18,720 bases of DNA from Flavobacteriaceae bacterium UBA2000 (GCA_002335345.1 DDCS01000069.1:9144-27863), one strand, 5' to 3'; counted from the stretch's first letter, positions 1-7,092 are shown. Program-made: numbers and translations. The notes: a model not told the origin generated them from the letters alone.

Positions 1-567
1 ACTAATTTTGGAGCGCTTAAAAAAGCCTATGCCAAAGGGCGTGAACTAAGAGGTAAAACCATAGGGATTGTCGGTTTTGGCAGAATTGGCAAAGCGGTTG
101 CTCAAATTGCATTAGGATCAGGGATGCGTGTCATTTACTTTGATCAGTATGTCCCTTCTGCCTCTGTAGGTTTGAAATTTTATGACCAACAAGAGGTCAA
201 TTTTGATTTGAAGGCTTCTAGTTTTGAAACCGTTTTAAGCGAAAGTGACTTTATAACGCTGCACGTTCCAGCCCAAAAAGATTATGTTATTGGCGCCTCT
301 GAATTAGCGCAAATGAAGGCTGGTGCCGGTTTGATTAATGCAGCACGTGGCGGAGTAGTCGACGAGGTTGCCTTGATTGCTGCATTAGAGTCTCGTCATA
401 TTTCTTTTGCCGCTTTGGATGTTTTTGAAAACGAGCCTACCCCAGCCATACAAGTCTTGATGAACGAATATTGTTCCTTGACACCCCATATTGGAGCGGC
501 TACAAACGAAGCACAAGATCGAATCGGAGAAGAATTAGCGGCGCAGATTATCGAGCTGACCGCTTAA
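1..567 (+). CDS. serA: D-3-phosphoglycerate dehydrogenase, C-terminal part (5' end cut by window)
   Basis: Oxidises 3-phosphoglycerate with NAD+ in the first step of serine biosynthesis, in the cytoplasm. The reading frame is open from base 1, so this is the 3' part of a gene that begins upstream. Visible are the Rossmann dinucleotide motif VGFGRIGKA near bases 70-100, the hydroxyacid-dehydrogenase signature LINAARGGVVDE (around 333-368) with the substrate-binding Arg, the FENEPTP segment, and TPHIGAAT near 481-504 carrying the catalytic His. The protein ends shortly after TPHIGAATNEAQDRIG, so this is the short form without an ACT regulatory domain. The whole pattern matches flavobacterial SerA closely from memory; another 2-hydroxyacid dehydrogenase is possible but less likely. 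Confidence 0.93.
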   Translation, partial: TNFGALKKAYAKGRELRGKTIGIVGFGRIGKAVAQIALGSGMRVIYFDQYVPSASVGLKFYDQQEVNFDLKASSFETVLSESDFITLHVPAQKDYVIGASELAQMKAGAGLINAARGGVVDEVALIAALESRHISFAALDVFENEPTPAIQVLMNEYCSLTPHIGAATNEAQDRIGEELAAQIIELTA

Positions 568-595
568 ATGGTTTGACCAACTCGGGGTTGTTAAA

Positions 596-614
596 TTCTC
601 TAGGCGATAGAGAA
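596..614 (+). terminator. Small hairpin after serA
   Basis: TTCTCTA and TAGAGAA form a perfect 7-bp stem around a GGCGA loop in the serA-DUF6787 gap. No T-run follows it, so it is at best a weak terminator or an mRNA 3'-end structure. Confidence 0.25.
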
Positions 615-632
615 AATCAATTCATGAATGTC

Positions 633-640
633 TAACTTTG
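633..640 (+). promoter_or_regulatory. Bacteroidota -7 box for the 647-4322 operon
   Basis: TAACTTTG matches the TAnnTTTG -7 consensus of the Bacteroidota primary sigma factor. It ends 6 nt before the preferred ATG at 647, so the transcript would start at or next to the start codon (leaderless or nearly so). A perfect 10-bp palindrome, ATTCATGAAT (620-629), lies just upstream and could be an operator. I see no clear TTTG -33 element at the expected distance. Confidence 0.5.
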
Positions 641-646
641 CGCCCT

Positions 647-934
647 ATGTTTGAAAAACTTAAAAAGCGGTGGAACGTCACCAGTAACTTTCAGGTGACA
701 AAGATTTTGGTAGTCTTTGCCTTAACAGGGAGTTCATCAGCCAAGGTCACTGGTCCATTGCTAAAATTAAGTCCCGTATTGGCGGGTCTAGAACCCATCT
801 ATTTCAACACTATTTATGTTATTGCCACCTTAGTCCTGTATCAATTCCTATTGCTACTTTTTGGATGGCTTTTTGGTGAAAAAGAGTTTTTTATCCTATT
901 TTTAAAGAAATTCTTCAGAAGACGATCCTCTTGA
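647..934 (+). CDS. DUF6787-like small membrane protein
   Basis: A 95-residue protein of unknown function. It has a basic N-terminus (FEKLKKRWNV), a hydrophobic segment at about 15-34, a second at about 53-76, and a basic tail (KKFFRRRSS), so a two-helix inner-membrane protein is likely. The pattern KLKKRW...SNFQ...F.LTGSSSAK followed by LFGWLFGE is one I associate with flavobacterial DUF6787. The frame could also open at a TTG at 638, but the ATG at 647 fits the family N-terminus, and 638-640 lies inside the -7 box. The stop overlaps the TTG start of the next gene, which suggests translational coupling. Homologues have sometimes been labelled diacylglyceryl transferase, for which I see no support. 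Confidence 0.75.
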   Translation: MFEKLKKRWNVTSNFQVTKILVVFALTGSSSAKVTGPLLKLSPVLAGLEPIYFNTIYVIATLVLYQFLLLLFGWLFGEKEFFILFLKKFFRRRSS

Positions 935-1269
935 GTAAAAAAGCAATCAATAAACAAAATCGAAATTATCGTTTTACTGGCCTAATCCTAGGGCTATTAT
1001 TGGTATTGCCCAGTTTAATTCAATTGGGCCACCTCTTAGAAGGCCACCAGCATTTGGGATGCAATCAAAATTCCACTCATCTTCATGAGCTAGATCACAA
1101 ATGCGATGTCCTGGCTTTTCACTTCAGTGCGTTATCATTCAGCTTTAATGAATCTACGGAGGAACAAAAATTAGTTGTTTTTGATCCACCAAACTTTTGG
1201 CATAGTGCGTTTTTTACCAATCGAGATCTCGCGACAAAATTTTCTAGGGGGCCACCCGCAATGATTTAA
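931..1269 (+). CDS. His/Cys-rich membrane-anchored small protein upstream of TonB receptor
   Basis: A 112-residue protein with no characterised function. The TTG start overlaps the preceding stop (TTGA), as expected for a coupled gene. After a basic N-terminus there is one hydrophobic segment (about 16-33), then a dense run of potential metal ligands: His34, His39, His41, Cys44, His50, His52, His56, Cys58, His64. The C-terminus ends in SRGPPAMI. A short His/Cys-rich, signal-anchored protein ending near RGPP beside a TonB receptor recalls the DUF2946 proteins found near copper receptors in Proteobacteria; that comparison is from memory. I infer a periplasmic metal-binding or metal-sensing role, zinc or copper being likeliest. 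Real gene: high confidence. Function: low. Confidence 0.78.
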   Translation: MSKKAINKQNRNYRFTGLILGLLLVLPSLIQLGHLLEGHQHLGCNQNSTHLHELDHKCDVLAFHFSALSFSFNESTEEQKLVVFDPPNFWHSAFFTNRDLATKFSRGPPAMI

Positions 1270-1315
1270 AAACCAGATTGTTATAATTAATAATTGGTCC
1301 ATTTAAATCATTAAA

Positions 1316-3700
1316 ATGCACAAACTATTTTGGGTGCTTGTACTGTCTATAAGCCCCTTTTCACAAGCTCAAATTTGTGACCTTACATTGGCTGGCAGAA
1401 TATTAGATCAGCACGACGATTCAGCGCTTTCGCACGCCCTTATTTCAATAGAAGAATTGAATGTATCAACCTTCAGTGATCAGGACGGTCGATTTTCATT
1501 TGATCATCTGTGTCTGGGCACTTACACCTTGTCGGTAATCCATGCTCAATGCAATACCAGGAGTTTTAGCATAAAACTTAAGGACAATTCATTCAAAACA
1601 CTCAAGCTCGAGCACCATTATGAAGAACTTAATGAGGTTTTGCTTAGCGGCTCGTCAGAGGGTTTAGTGTCCGCGGCGAAAGAAGTGATAGACGCTGGTA
1701 CCATTGAACGAAGCAGCAACCAGTCACTGGGGGACGTAGTCTCTGAGGTCACTGGAGTCAGTGGATTTAGTTTTGGCAACACCGTGATTAAACCCTCAAT
1801 ACATGGACTACACAGCAGTCGCGTAACCATTATGAATAATGGGGTGCGCATGGAGGACCAAGAATGGGGTGCGGAACACGCCCCAAACGTGGATGTTAAT
1901 CTAGCACATTCCATTGAAATCATTAAGAACGCCTCTGCCCTCCAATACAGTGGTGATGCCATTGGCGGTTTTGTCATTTTAAAACCTCAGCGTATCCCCA
2001 TTAAAGATACACTTTATGGAAAAGCAAGGTTGTCTGCTCAAGATAATGGTCGCGGAGGATCTGCACATGTCGGTTTAATAAAAAGTACCGCGATGGGTTG
2101 GTATGGCTCTTTAGAAGGTACCTTTAAAAAATATGGGGACTTTAATGCCCCAGAATATAGTTTGAGCAATACAGGAATGAACTCCTATACCTTAGCCGGT
2201 AAACTGGGGTTTAATGAGTTTAAACGCGGATTTGAATTGAGTTACAATCGCCTCGAGAATACGGTGGGCATTCTTCGTGCGTCGCATTTAGGAGGAGCAC
2301 AAGATCAATTCGTCGCCATAAATAGCCCTGAGCCATTGATCATTAATGATTTTACCTATAATATTGATCGGCCCAAACAAGAAGTAAGTCATCAAATTAT
2401 GTCGGCCAAGGCCTTTGTAAAATCGGATAAGTTTGGACGAATCGATCTACGCTATGATTTTCAGAAAAATGACCGATTAGAGTATGACATTCGTCGGGGC
2501 AGTGATCAGAATAAGGCCTCTTTAGATTTGGACCTTCAAACCCATGCCGTTTCTTTGGATTTAGCGCCAAAATTAGTGGGATTTAATTCTTTAAAAACGG
2601 GATTTTCAGGACGATACCTAAAGAATAAGTCAAATCCCAATACTGGCGTAAAGCGTTTGATCCCTGATTATAAGCGCTATGATCTTGGCTTTTATGCCCT
2701 GGCCACGAAATCGCTCAATAATGATTTGGTAGTGGATGCTGCTGTGCGCCTGGATTATATGCGTATTGAATCTTTTAAGTATTATTACTCGGCGCTTTGG
2801 ACTCAGAGAGGTTACGACACAACTTTTGCCGCGTTTGAGGTAGAGGATTTGGGGACGCAGATCTTGACGGCACCAAAATTTAATTATTTAAATCCGTCGG
2901 CATCCCTAGGGACAAGTTGGGCTTTAAACGAGCAAAATCGCCTTTTAATGAATCTATCTCTTGGTGCTAGAAACCCCAATCCTTCGGAATTATTTTCGGA
3001 GGGCTTACATCATTCGGCATCAAGGATTGAAATCGGTGATCTGCGCTTTAAACCAGAAATCGCTAAAAATCTATCGCTTGGTTATAGGTATCAAAACACG
3101 AAATTAAACTTTAGTGTAAATCCGTTTGTGCGCCTCATTGATCGCTTTATTTTGATTGAACCGACGGGGATTCAGCAAACCATACGCGGAAATTTTCAAG
3201 TTTGGTCTTACAGGCAAACTGATGTTTCCCTTTCTGGTCTGGATATGGATACCCAGTATGCATTTACGAACAAATTCGGATTTCAGCAACAATTTTCACT
3301 AGTCAAAGGCTATGAACTTGAGACGAAAACTCCGCTTATCAATATGCCTGGAGTTAATATGATCCATGCGCTAAACTATACCTATAAGCAAATTGAAATG
3401 CGTATTGAAAGTGATTACACTTGGCGCCAAAATGAATTTCCTGATACGAATTTTGAAGCCTTTATACCCGAAACACAGACCATTGAATTGATCGATGTCA
3501 GTACGCCTCCAGAGGCCTATCACTTGATGAATTTAACCTTTGGCGGGCCGCTTAATTTTTCGGAAAACTTCAATTTCTCGTGGACTTTGGACATTCAAAA
3601 TGTATTTAACACGGCCTATCGTAATTACCTCAACGGCATGCGTTTCTATGCCGATGAATTGGGACGAAATGTCCTTATATCTCTAACATCAACTTTTTAA
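1316..3700 (+). CDS. TonB-dependent outer-membrane receptor, carboxypeptidase-regulatory-like N-terminal domain
   Basis: A 794-residue outer-membrane active transporter driven by TonB-ExbBD. A signal peptide (about 1-19) ends in the typical flavobacterial SQAQ. Residues 21-100 form a carboxypeptidase-regulatory-like beta-sandwich with three cysteines (Cys21, Cys66, Cys79). The plug (about 125-225) contains GLHSSRVTIMNNGVRMEDQ, WGAEHAP and YSGDAIGGF. The rest is a beta-barrel ending in an aromatic Phe (ISLTSTF). The gene lies 46 bp after a His/Cys-rich small protein and 67 bp before an acidic lipoprotein, within one transcription unit. There is no SusD partner, which argues against glycan uptake. 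The neighbours suggest a metal or metal-chelate substrate; this is inference. Family assignment is firm, substrate unknown. Confidence 0.93.
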   Translation: MHKLFWVLVLSISPFSQAQICDLTLAGRILDQHDDSALSHALISIEELNVSTFSDQDGRFSFDHLCLGTYTLSVIHAQCNTRSFSIKLKDNSFKTLKLEHHYEELNEVLLSGSSEGLVSAAKEVIDAGTIERSSNQSLGDVVSEVTGVSGFSFGNTVIKPSIHGLHSSRVTIMNNGVRMEDQEWGAEHAPNVDVNLAHSIEIIKNASALQYSGDAIGGFVILKPQRIPIKDTLYGKARLSAQDNGRGGSAHVGLIKSTAMGWYGSLEGTFKKYGDFNAPEYSLSNTGMNSYTLAGKLGFNEFKRGFELSYNRLENTVGILRASHLGGAQDQFVAINSPEPLIINDFTYNIDRPKQEVSHQIMSAKAFVKSDKFGRIDLRYDFQKNDRLEYDIRRGSDQNKASLDLDLQTHAVSLDLAPKLVGFNSLKTGFSGRYLKNKSNPNTGVKRLIPDYKRYDLGFYALATKSLNNDLVVDAAVRLDYMRIESFKYYYSALWTQRGYDTTFAAFEVEDLGTQILTAPKFNYLNPSASLGTSWALNEQNRLLMNLSLGARNPNPSELFSEGLHHSASRIEIGDLRFKPEIAKNLSLGYRYQNTKLNFSVNPFVRLIDRFILIEPTGIQQTIRGNFQVWSYRQTDVSLSGLDMDTQYAFTNKFGFQQQFSLVKGYELETKTPLINMPGVNMIHALNYTYKQIEMRIESDYTWRQNEFPDTNFEAFIPETQTIELIDVSTPPEAYHLMNLTFGGPLNFSENFNFSWTLDIQNVFNTAYRNYLNGMRFYADELGRNVLISLTSTF

Positions 3701-3767
3701 AAACTAAACCATGAATAATTCTAAAAATCAAAACACAACAAATTCTAAATTTTTAAATTTTACCACT

Positions 3768-4322
3768 ATGAAAAACTATATACTTTATTCGTTTATTTTA
3801 TTGACAGGACTTCTGTTCAACGCATGCTCTGATGACGATACCCCTCCTGCCCCAGTTGACGAGGAAGAAGTAATTACCACGCTTATGGTCACCTTAACCT
3901 CAAACACGGGACAAACCATTACGTTAAACAGTCAAGATTTAGATGGCGATGGTCCTAATGACCCTACGATTTCTGTTTCTGCACCTTTGTCGGTAGCGAC
4001 CACCTATTCTGGGGTCATTGAACTACTCAATGAAACAGTGAGCCCTGCGGAGCCCATACACGAAGAGGTAGCTGAGGAGAGTGCAGAGCACCAATTCTTT
4101 TACACTCAAGGAGGAAATATAAATGTAACGACTAATTATGGCGATTTTGACGGCAACGGGAATCCTTTGGGATTATCATTTTCTTTATCCACGACCTCTG
4201 CGGGTCAAGGCACAATGACCTTTACCTTACGTCACGAACCGTTAAAGCCAAATGATGGGACTTTATCCGGCGCTGGTGGTGAAACGGACCTCTCTGTAAC
4301 CTTCCCAATTACTATTGAGTAA
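3768..4322 (+). CDS. Acidic surface-type lipoprotein, partner of the TonB receptor
   Basis: A 184-residue lipoprotein. The frame opens at 3711, but the ATG at 3768 gives a proper signal peptide (KNYILYSFILLTGLLFNAC), so I chose it. Cys20 is the lipidation site in a relaxed lipobox. It is followed by SDDD, consistent with the acidic lipoprotein export signal that sends Bacteroidota lipoproteins to the cell surface. Beyond it lie DLDGDGPND (57-65) and DFDGNG (126-131), which resemble calcium-binding loops; an acidic His-containing stretch (97-111, ending AEHQFF); and RHEPLKPND (155-163). Homologues recur beside this receptor type and carry the name type 1 periplasmic binding fold protein, with little support that I know of. 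I infer a metal-binding accessory lipoprotein. Last gene before the terminator. Confidence 0.82.
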   Translation: MKNYILYSFILLTGLLFNACSDDDTPPAPVDEEEVITTLMVTLTSNTGQTITLNSQDLDGDGPNDPTISVSAPLSVATTYSGVIELLNETVSPAEPIHEEVAEESAEHQFFYTQGGNINVTTNYGDFDGNGNPLGLSFSLSTTSAGQGTMTFTLRHEPLKPNDGTLSGAGGETDLSVTFPITIE

Positions 4323-4363
4323 TTCGTATTCCAGGGACCATACCGCTCGATAGATTAAGTTTC

Positions 4364-4405
4364 GAGTATTTGATCATTTTTTGGTCAAATACTCTTCTTT
4401 TTTAT
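4364..4405 (+). terminator. Intrinsic terminator of the TonB-receptor operon
   Basis: A perfect 10-bp inverted repeat (GAGTATTTGA at 4364-4373, TCAAATACTC at 4385-4394) is followed on the plus strand by TTCTTTTTT. It sits 41 bp after the lipoprotein stop. It overlaps the last codons and stop of the convergent msrA, and no T-run is present on the minus side, so it should work for the plus strand only. Confidence 0.85.
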
Positions 4406-4895
4406 CGAGTTTTGGTTTAATAACAAACTGACAATAGGGCTGGTACGGATTATTTTTATAGTATTCTTGATGTTCAACCTCCGCTGGATAAAACGCGTCA
4501 AATGGGGCGACCTCAGTGACAATTGGACTGGGATAGACGCTATTTTGTTCCAATGCTAAGATATACGCACCGACTGTTGATTTTTGATCCTCAGTGGTAT
4601 AAAATATCGCACTGCGATAATGTGTGCCGACATCGTGTCCTTGACGATTGAGTGTAGTGGGATCATGTGTTTTAAAAAATAAATCAAGAATAACCTCCAG
4701 AGACAGTTCCTTGGGATCATAGGTTAATTCAATACACTCTGCATGACCCGTGCGCCCCTGACAGACTTCACGATAAGCGGGATTCTTTATCGCGCCTCCG
4801 CTAAATCCAGAGACAATAGAAATCACCCCACGAACGCCCGTAAAGACCGCTTCGGTACACCAAAAACAACCCCCGGCTAATACAATTTTTTCCAT
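4374..4895 (-). CDS. msrA: Peptide-methionine (S)-S-oxide reductase MsrA
   Basis: Reduces S-epimer methionine sulfoxide, free or in proteins, using thioredoxin; a cytoplasmic repair enzyme for oxidative damage. At 173 residues it has the usual length for MsrA. The N-terminus MEKIVLAGGCFWC holds the catalytic Cys10 in the GGCFW motif. Further family hallmarks are VSGFSGG, HAECIE, HDPTTLNRQGHDVGTHYRSA and the PAEVEHQEY motif. The frame extends back to 4949, but those 18 residues resemble nothing in the family; the ATG at 4895 places GGCFW as usual. About 24 nt upstream a TACATTTA sequence (minus strand, 4920-4927) differs from the -7 consensus only in its last base. The gene is divergent from lolD and its 3' end is inside the terminator of the convergent operon. 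Confidence 0.95.
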   Translation of the reverse strand: MEKIVLAGGCFWCTEAVFTGVRGVISIVSGFSGGAIKNPAYREVCQGRTGHAECIELTYDPKELSLEVILDLFFKTHDPTTLNRQGHDVGTHYRSAIFYTTEDQKSTVGAYILALEQNSVYPSPIVTEVAPFDAFYPAEVEHQEYYKNNPYQPYCQFVIKPKLDKKEEYLTKK

Positions 4896-4998
4896 AACAA
4901 TACTTTTTGAATAGCCCGGTAAATGTAAGGACCGCAAGCCAATCCCCAAAACAAATTAAAACCACCACTTGAGACTTGGTTGCCTTAATTTAATACTG

Positions 4999-5006
4999 TA
5001 ATTTTC
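4999..5006 (+). promoter_or_regulatory. Probable -7 box of the lolD/TIGR02757 unit
   Basis: TAATTTTC differs from TAnnTTTG in the last base. It ends 8 nt before the ATG at 5015, again predicting a very short or absent leader. Confidence 0.3.
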
Positions 5007-5014
5007 ACGTTCAA

Positions 5015-5677
5015 ATGGGCAGAATGGTTCAAGCCAAAAACATTACCAAGCACTACGGTCAACTTCAAGTACTCAAAGGAGTTGATCTCACTGTGGAAAA
5101 AGGTGAAATTGTTTCTATAGTCGGGGCTTCCGGAGCAGGAAAAACGACCTTATTACAGATCCTTGGCACCTTAGATCGAATGGACCAAGGCAGCCTGAGC
5201 ATTAACGGCATTAACCCTTTTGATTTAAATGCAAAAGCCCTCGCCCAATTTCGCAACGAATCCCTTGGATTTATCTTTCAATTTCATCAGCTTTTACCGG
5301 AGTTTAGTGCTATCGAAAATGTCTGCTTTCCGGCGCTGATTCAAAATCAAAGCATGAGTAAAGCGAAAATTAGAGCAAAAGAACTCCTGGATTACCTAAG
5401 TCTCAGCCATCGTTTTGATCATAAGCCCGGAGCGCTCTCCGGCGGAGAACAGCAGAGAGTGGCCGTAGCACGAGCCCTGATGAATCAACCGGCACTGATC
5501 TTGGCCGATGAGCCAAGCGGAAATCTCGACACCCAAAATGCACAAGAATTGCATCAACTCTTCTTTGATTTGAGAAAAGCCTTCAATCAAACCTTTATTA
5601 TCGTAACCCATAACAGTGATTTAGCACAAATGGCAGATCGTCAGTTGGTCATGGAAAACGGTAATTTCAAACCTTAA
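5015..5677 (+). CDS. lolD: LolD-type ABC transporter ATP-binding protein
   Basis: ATPase subunit of the LolCDE/MacB-type family, which in LolCDE extracts lipoproteins from the inner membrane for delivery to the outer membrane. All ABC motifs are intact (numbered from the first ATG): Walker A GASGAGKTT (37-45), Q-loop FQFHQLLPEF (88-97), signature LSGGEQQR (141-148), Walker B with DEPSGNLD (161-172) and switch His199. Length of 220 residues is normal. An alternative ATG at 5024 (MVQAKNITKHYG) matches the usual LolD N-terminus better; the ATG at 5015 lies closer to the -7-like box. No permease gene is adjacent, so the partner must be elsewhere. The TIGR02757 gene follows after 2 bp, indicating co-transcription. 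Confidence 0.88.
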   Translation: MGRMVQAKNITKHYGQLQVLKGVDLTVEKGEIVSIVGASGAGKTTLLQILGTLDRMDQGSLSINGINPFDLNAKALAQFRNESLGFIFQFHQLLPEFSAIENVCFPALIQNQSMSKAKIRAKELLDYLSLSHRFDHKPGALSGGEQQRVAVARALMNQPALILADEPSGNLDTQNAQELHQLFFDLRKAFNQTFIIVTHNSDLAQMADRQLVMENGNFKP

Positions 5678-5679
5678 TT

Positions 5680-6447
5680 ATGCGCCCCAAAGCCATAAAA
5701 GACTTGCTCGAGCGAAAACTGGAGCTCTATTACAATGATGGATTTATCGCTGATGATCCTCTTCAAATACCCCATCAGTTCAGTCACAAGGAGGATATAG
5801 AAATAGCCGCACTACTCACGGCAACAATCGCGTGGGGTCAAAGAAAAACGATCATTAAAAATGCTAGGGAAATGATGGCGCTGATGGATGACGCGCCTTT
5901 TGATTTTATCCTAAATCATGAACAAAGGGACTTAAACCTCATGAACCATTTTGTTCACCGGACCTTTAACAGTTCCGATCTCATATTTTTTGTTTCTGGC
6001 TTGAAGCACATTTACAGCGACCTTGGTGGCCTTGAATCTGTATTTAAGGCGCCCAATTCAGCGCCGTATTTACATCAATCAATCCATAATTTTCGTCAAT
6101 GCATGTTTGAGGTCCCCCATCAAAAACGCAGTGAGAAACACATTAGTGACCCCTTAAATAAATCTGCTGCTAAGCGATTGCACATGTTTTTAAGATGGAT
6201 GGTGCGCCCGTGTAAGCGCGGGGTTGATTTTGGCCTTTGGACCTCAATTAAGCCCAGTCAACTCTCTTGCCCCTTAGATGTTCATACGGGTAATGTTGCG
6301 CGTTCTTTGGGTTTAATCACCCGAAAGCAAAATGATATTTTGGCTTTACTCCAGCTCGATGAGGCACTTCGAAGCTTTGATCCTGTAGACCCAGTGAAAT
6401 ATGATTTTGCCCTTTTTGGCCTCGGCCTAAATCATGATTTTGTTTAA
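5680..6447 (+). CDS. TIGR02757 family (DUF2400) protein, HhH-GPD-like
   Basis: A 255-residue cytoplasmic protein of a conserved but, to my knowledge, uncharacterised family. Recognised by the N-terminal IAALLTATIAWGQRKTI (about 42-58), KRLHMFLRWMVR (165-176), DFGLW (183-187), PLDVHTG (198-204) and FDPVDPVKYDFALFGLG (233-249). These resemble HhH-GPD DNA glycosylases: compare LLTATIAWG with LLSAQSTDA, and CPLDVHTGNVARSLGL with FPVDTHIHRLMYRWGL, in the Nth encoded at 14758-15399. Asp200 would align with the catalytic Asp of Nth. I do not see a clear helix-hairpin-helix with catalytic Lys at the expected place, so a DNA-repair role is a hypothesis. It starts 2 bp after lolD stops; I know of no functional link between the two. 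Confidence 0.85.
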   Translation: MRPKAIKDLLERKLELYYNDGFIADDPLQIPHQFSHKEDIEIAALLTATIAWGQRKTIIKNAREMMALMDDAPFDFILNHEQRDLNLMNHFVHRTFNSSDLIFFVSGLKHIYSDLGGLESVFKAPNSAPYLHQSIHNFRQCMFEVPHQKRSEKHISDPLNKSAAKRLHMFLRWMVRPCKRGVDFGLWTSIKPSQLSCPLDVHTGNVARSLGLITRKQNDILALLQLDEALRSFDPVDPVKYDFALFGLGLNHDFV

Positions 6448-6505
6448 ACTATTGCATTTCATCGAATAATTTTACATTTAATCGTTTAAATATTGATTAT
6501 TTATT

Positions 6506-6513
6506 TATCTTTG
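6506..6513 (+). promoter_or_regulatory. -7 box for the lipoprotein gene at 6558
   Basis: TATCTTTG is an exact match to TAnnTTTG in a 110-bp AT-rich gap. It would give a leader of roughly 35-40 nt before the ATG at 6558. No good -33 TTTG was seen. Confidence 0.5.
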
Positions 6514-6557
6514 ACGGTATCAAACCCCAAATTTGATTAACCCTTAGAAGACAACTC

Positions 6558-7061
6558 ATGAAATACTTATTACTTTCCCTTAGCCTTATTACTTTTTGGA
6601 GCTGTAGTCAAGAGCCCATGAATGTAGAGACCCAGACACTGCAAGAACGGCGCAGTGGAAACAATTACGGAATCGTACATGTCGCCGATTTATACGCCGG
6701 CCAAAATATTTTAATTGGCAGCGTAGAAGTGGCCAATTATTATGATCAAGTCTATGTGACTTATAAAACTAACGGAAATTGGTCCTTAAAGAAAACACAT
6801 CTATTTGTTGGCGATTTTTCTGATTTACCTGTGAATAATGGAGGAAACCCACAAGTAGGTCGTTTTCCCTACAAGAGAACACATCCCAATGGGACACAAG
6901 AGTTTACCGTAGTCGGACCTGATGTTTACTCGTCAAGCTGTTACTTTCATGCTGCCCATGCTGAAGTGGTCAATAGCAACGGTCAAAGTGAAAGCGCTTG
7001 GGCCGATGGCGACCCCTTGGGCGGAAATAGTTGGGCCATGGGATTTAATCAGTGCTATTAG
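6558..7061 (+). CDS. Small secreted lipoprotein of unknown function
   Basis: A 167-residue protein with a short hydrophobic signal (MKYLLLSLSLITFWSC) and a probable lipidation site at Cys16; the lipobox FWSC is unusual, so simple secretion is also possible. The mature part has features I recall from many Bacteroidota secreted proteins: DLYAGQNILIGSVEV (44-58), YVTYKTNGNWSLKKTHLFVG (66-85), NPQVGRFPY (97-105), CYFHAAHAEV (128-137) and an ESAWADG...NSWAMGFNQC end. Cys128 and Cys166 could form a disulfide. The fold is probably all-beta. The gene has its own promoter and terminator, so it is a single-gene unit. Function unknown; a surface or adhesion-like role is only a guess. Confidence 0.78.
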   Translation: MKYLLLSLSLITFWSCSQEPMNVETQTLQERRSGNNYGIVHVADLYAGQNILIGSVEVANYYDQVYVTYKTNGNWSLKKTHLFVGDFSDLPVNNGGNPQVGRFPYKRTHPNGTQEFTVVGPDVYSSSCYFHAAHAEVVNSNGQSESAWADGDPLGGNSWAMGFNQCY

Positions 7062-7092
7062 ATTCCGAAATAATGAACATAATTATTCGCTT

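Noticed and set aside
1618..1977. 119-codon open frame on the minus strand within the TonB receptor gene
   Set aside because: It lies wholly inside the conserved plug-domain coding sequence, has no protein-family resemblance and no promoter box.
3711..3767. Upstream in-frame start of the acidic lipoprotein
   Set aside because: It would add 19 Asn/Thr-rich residues ahead of an excellent signal peptide and prevent lipoprotein processing.
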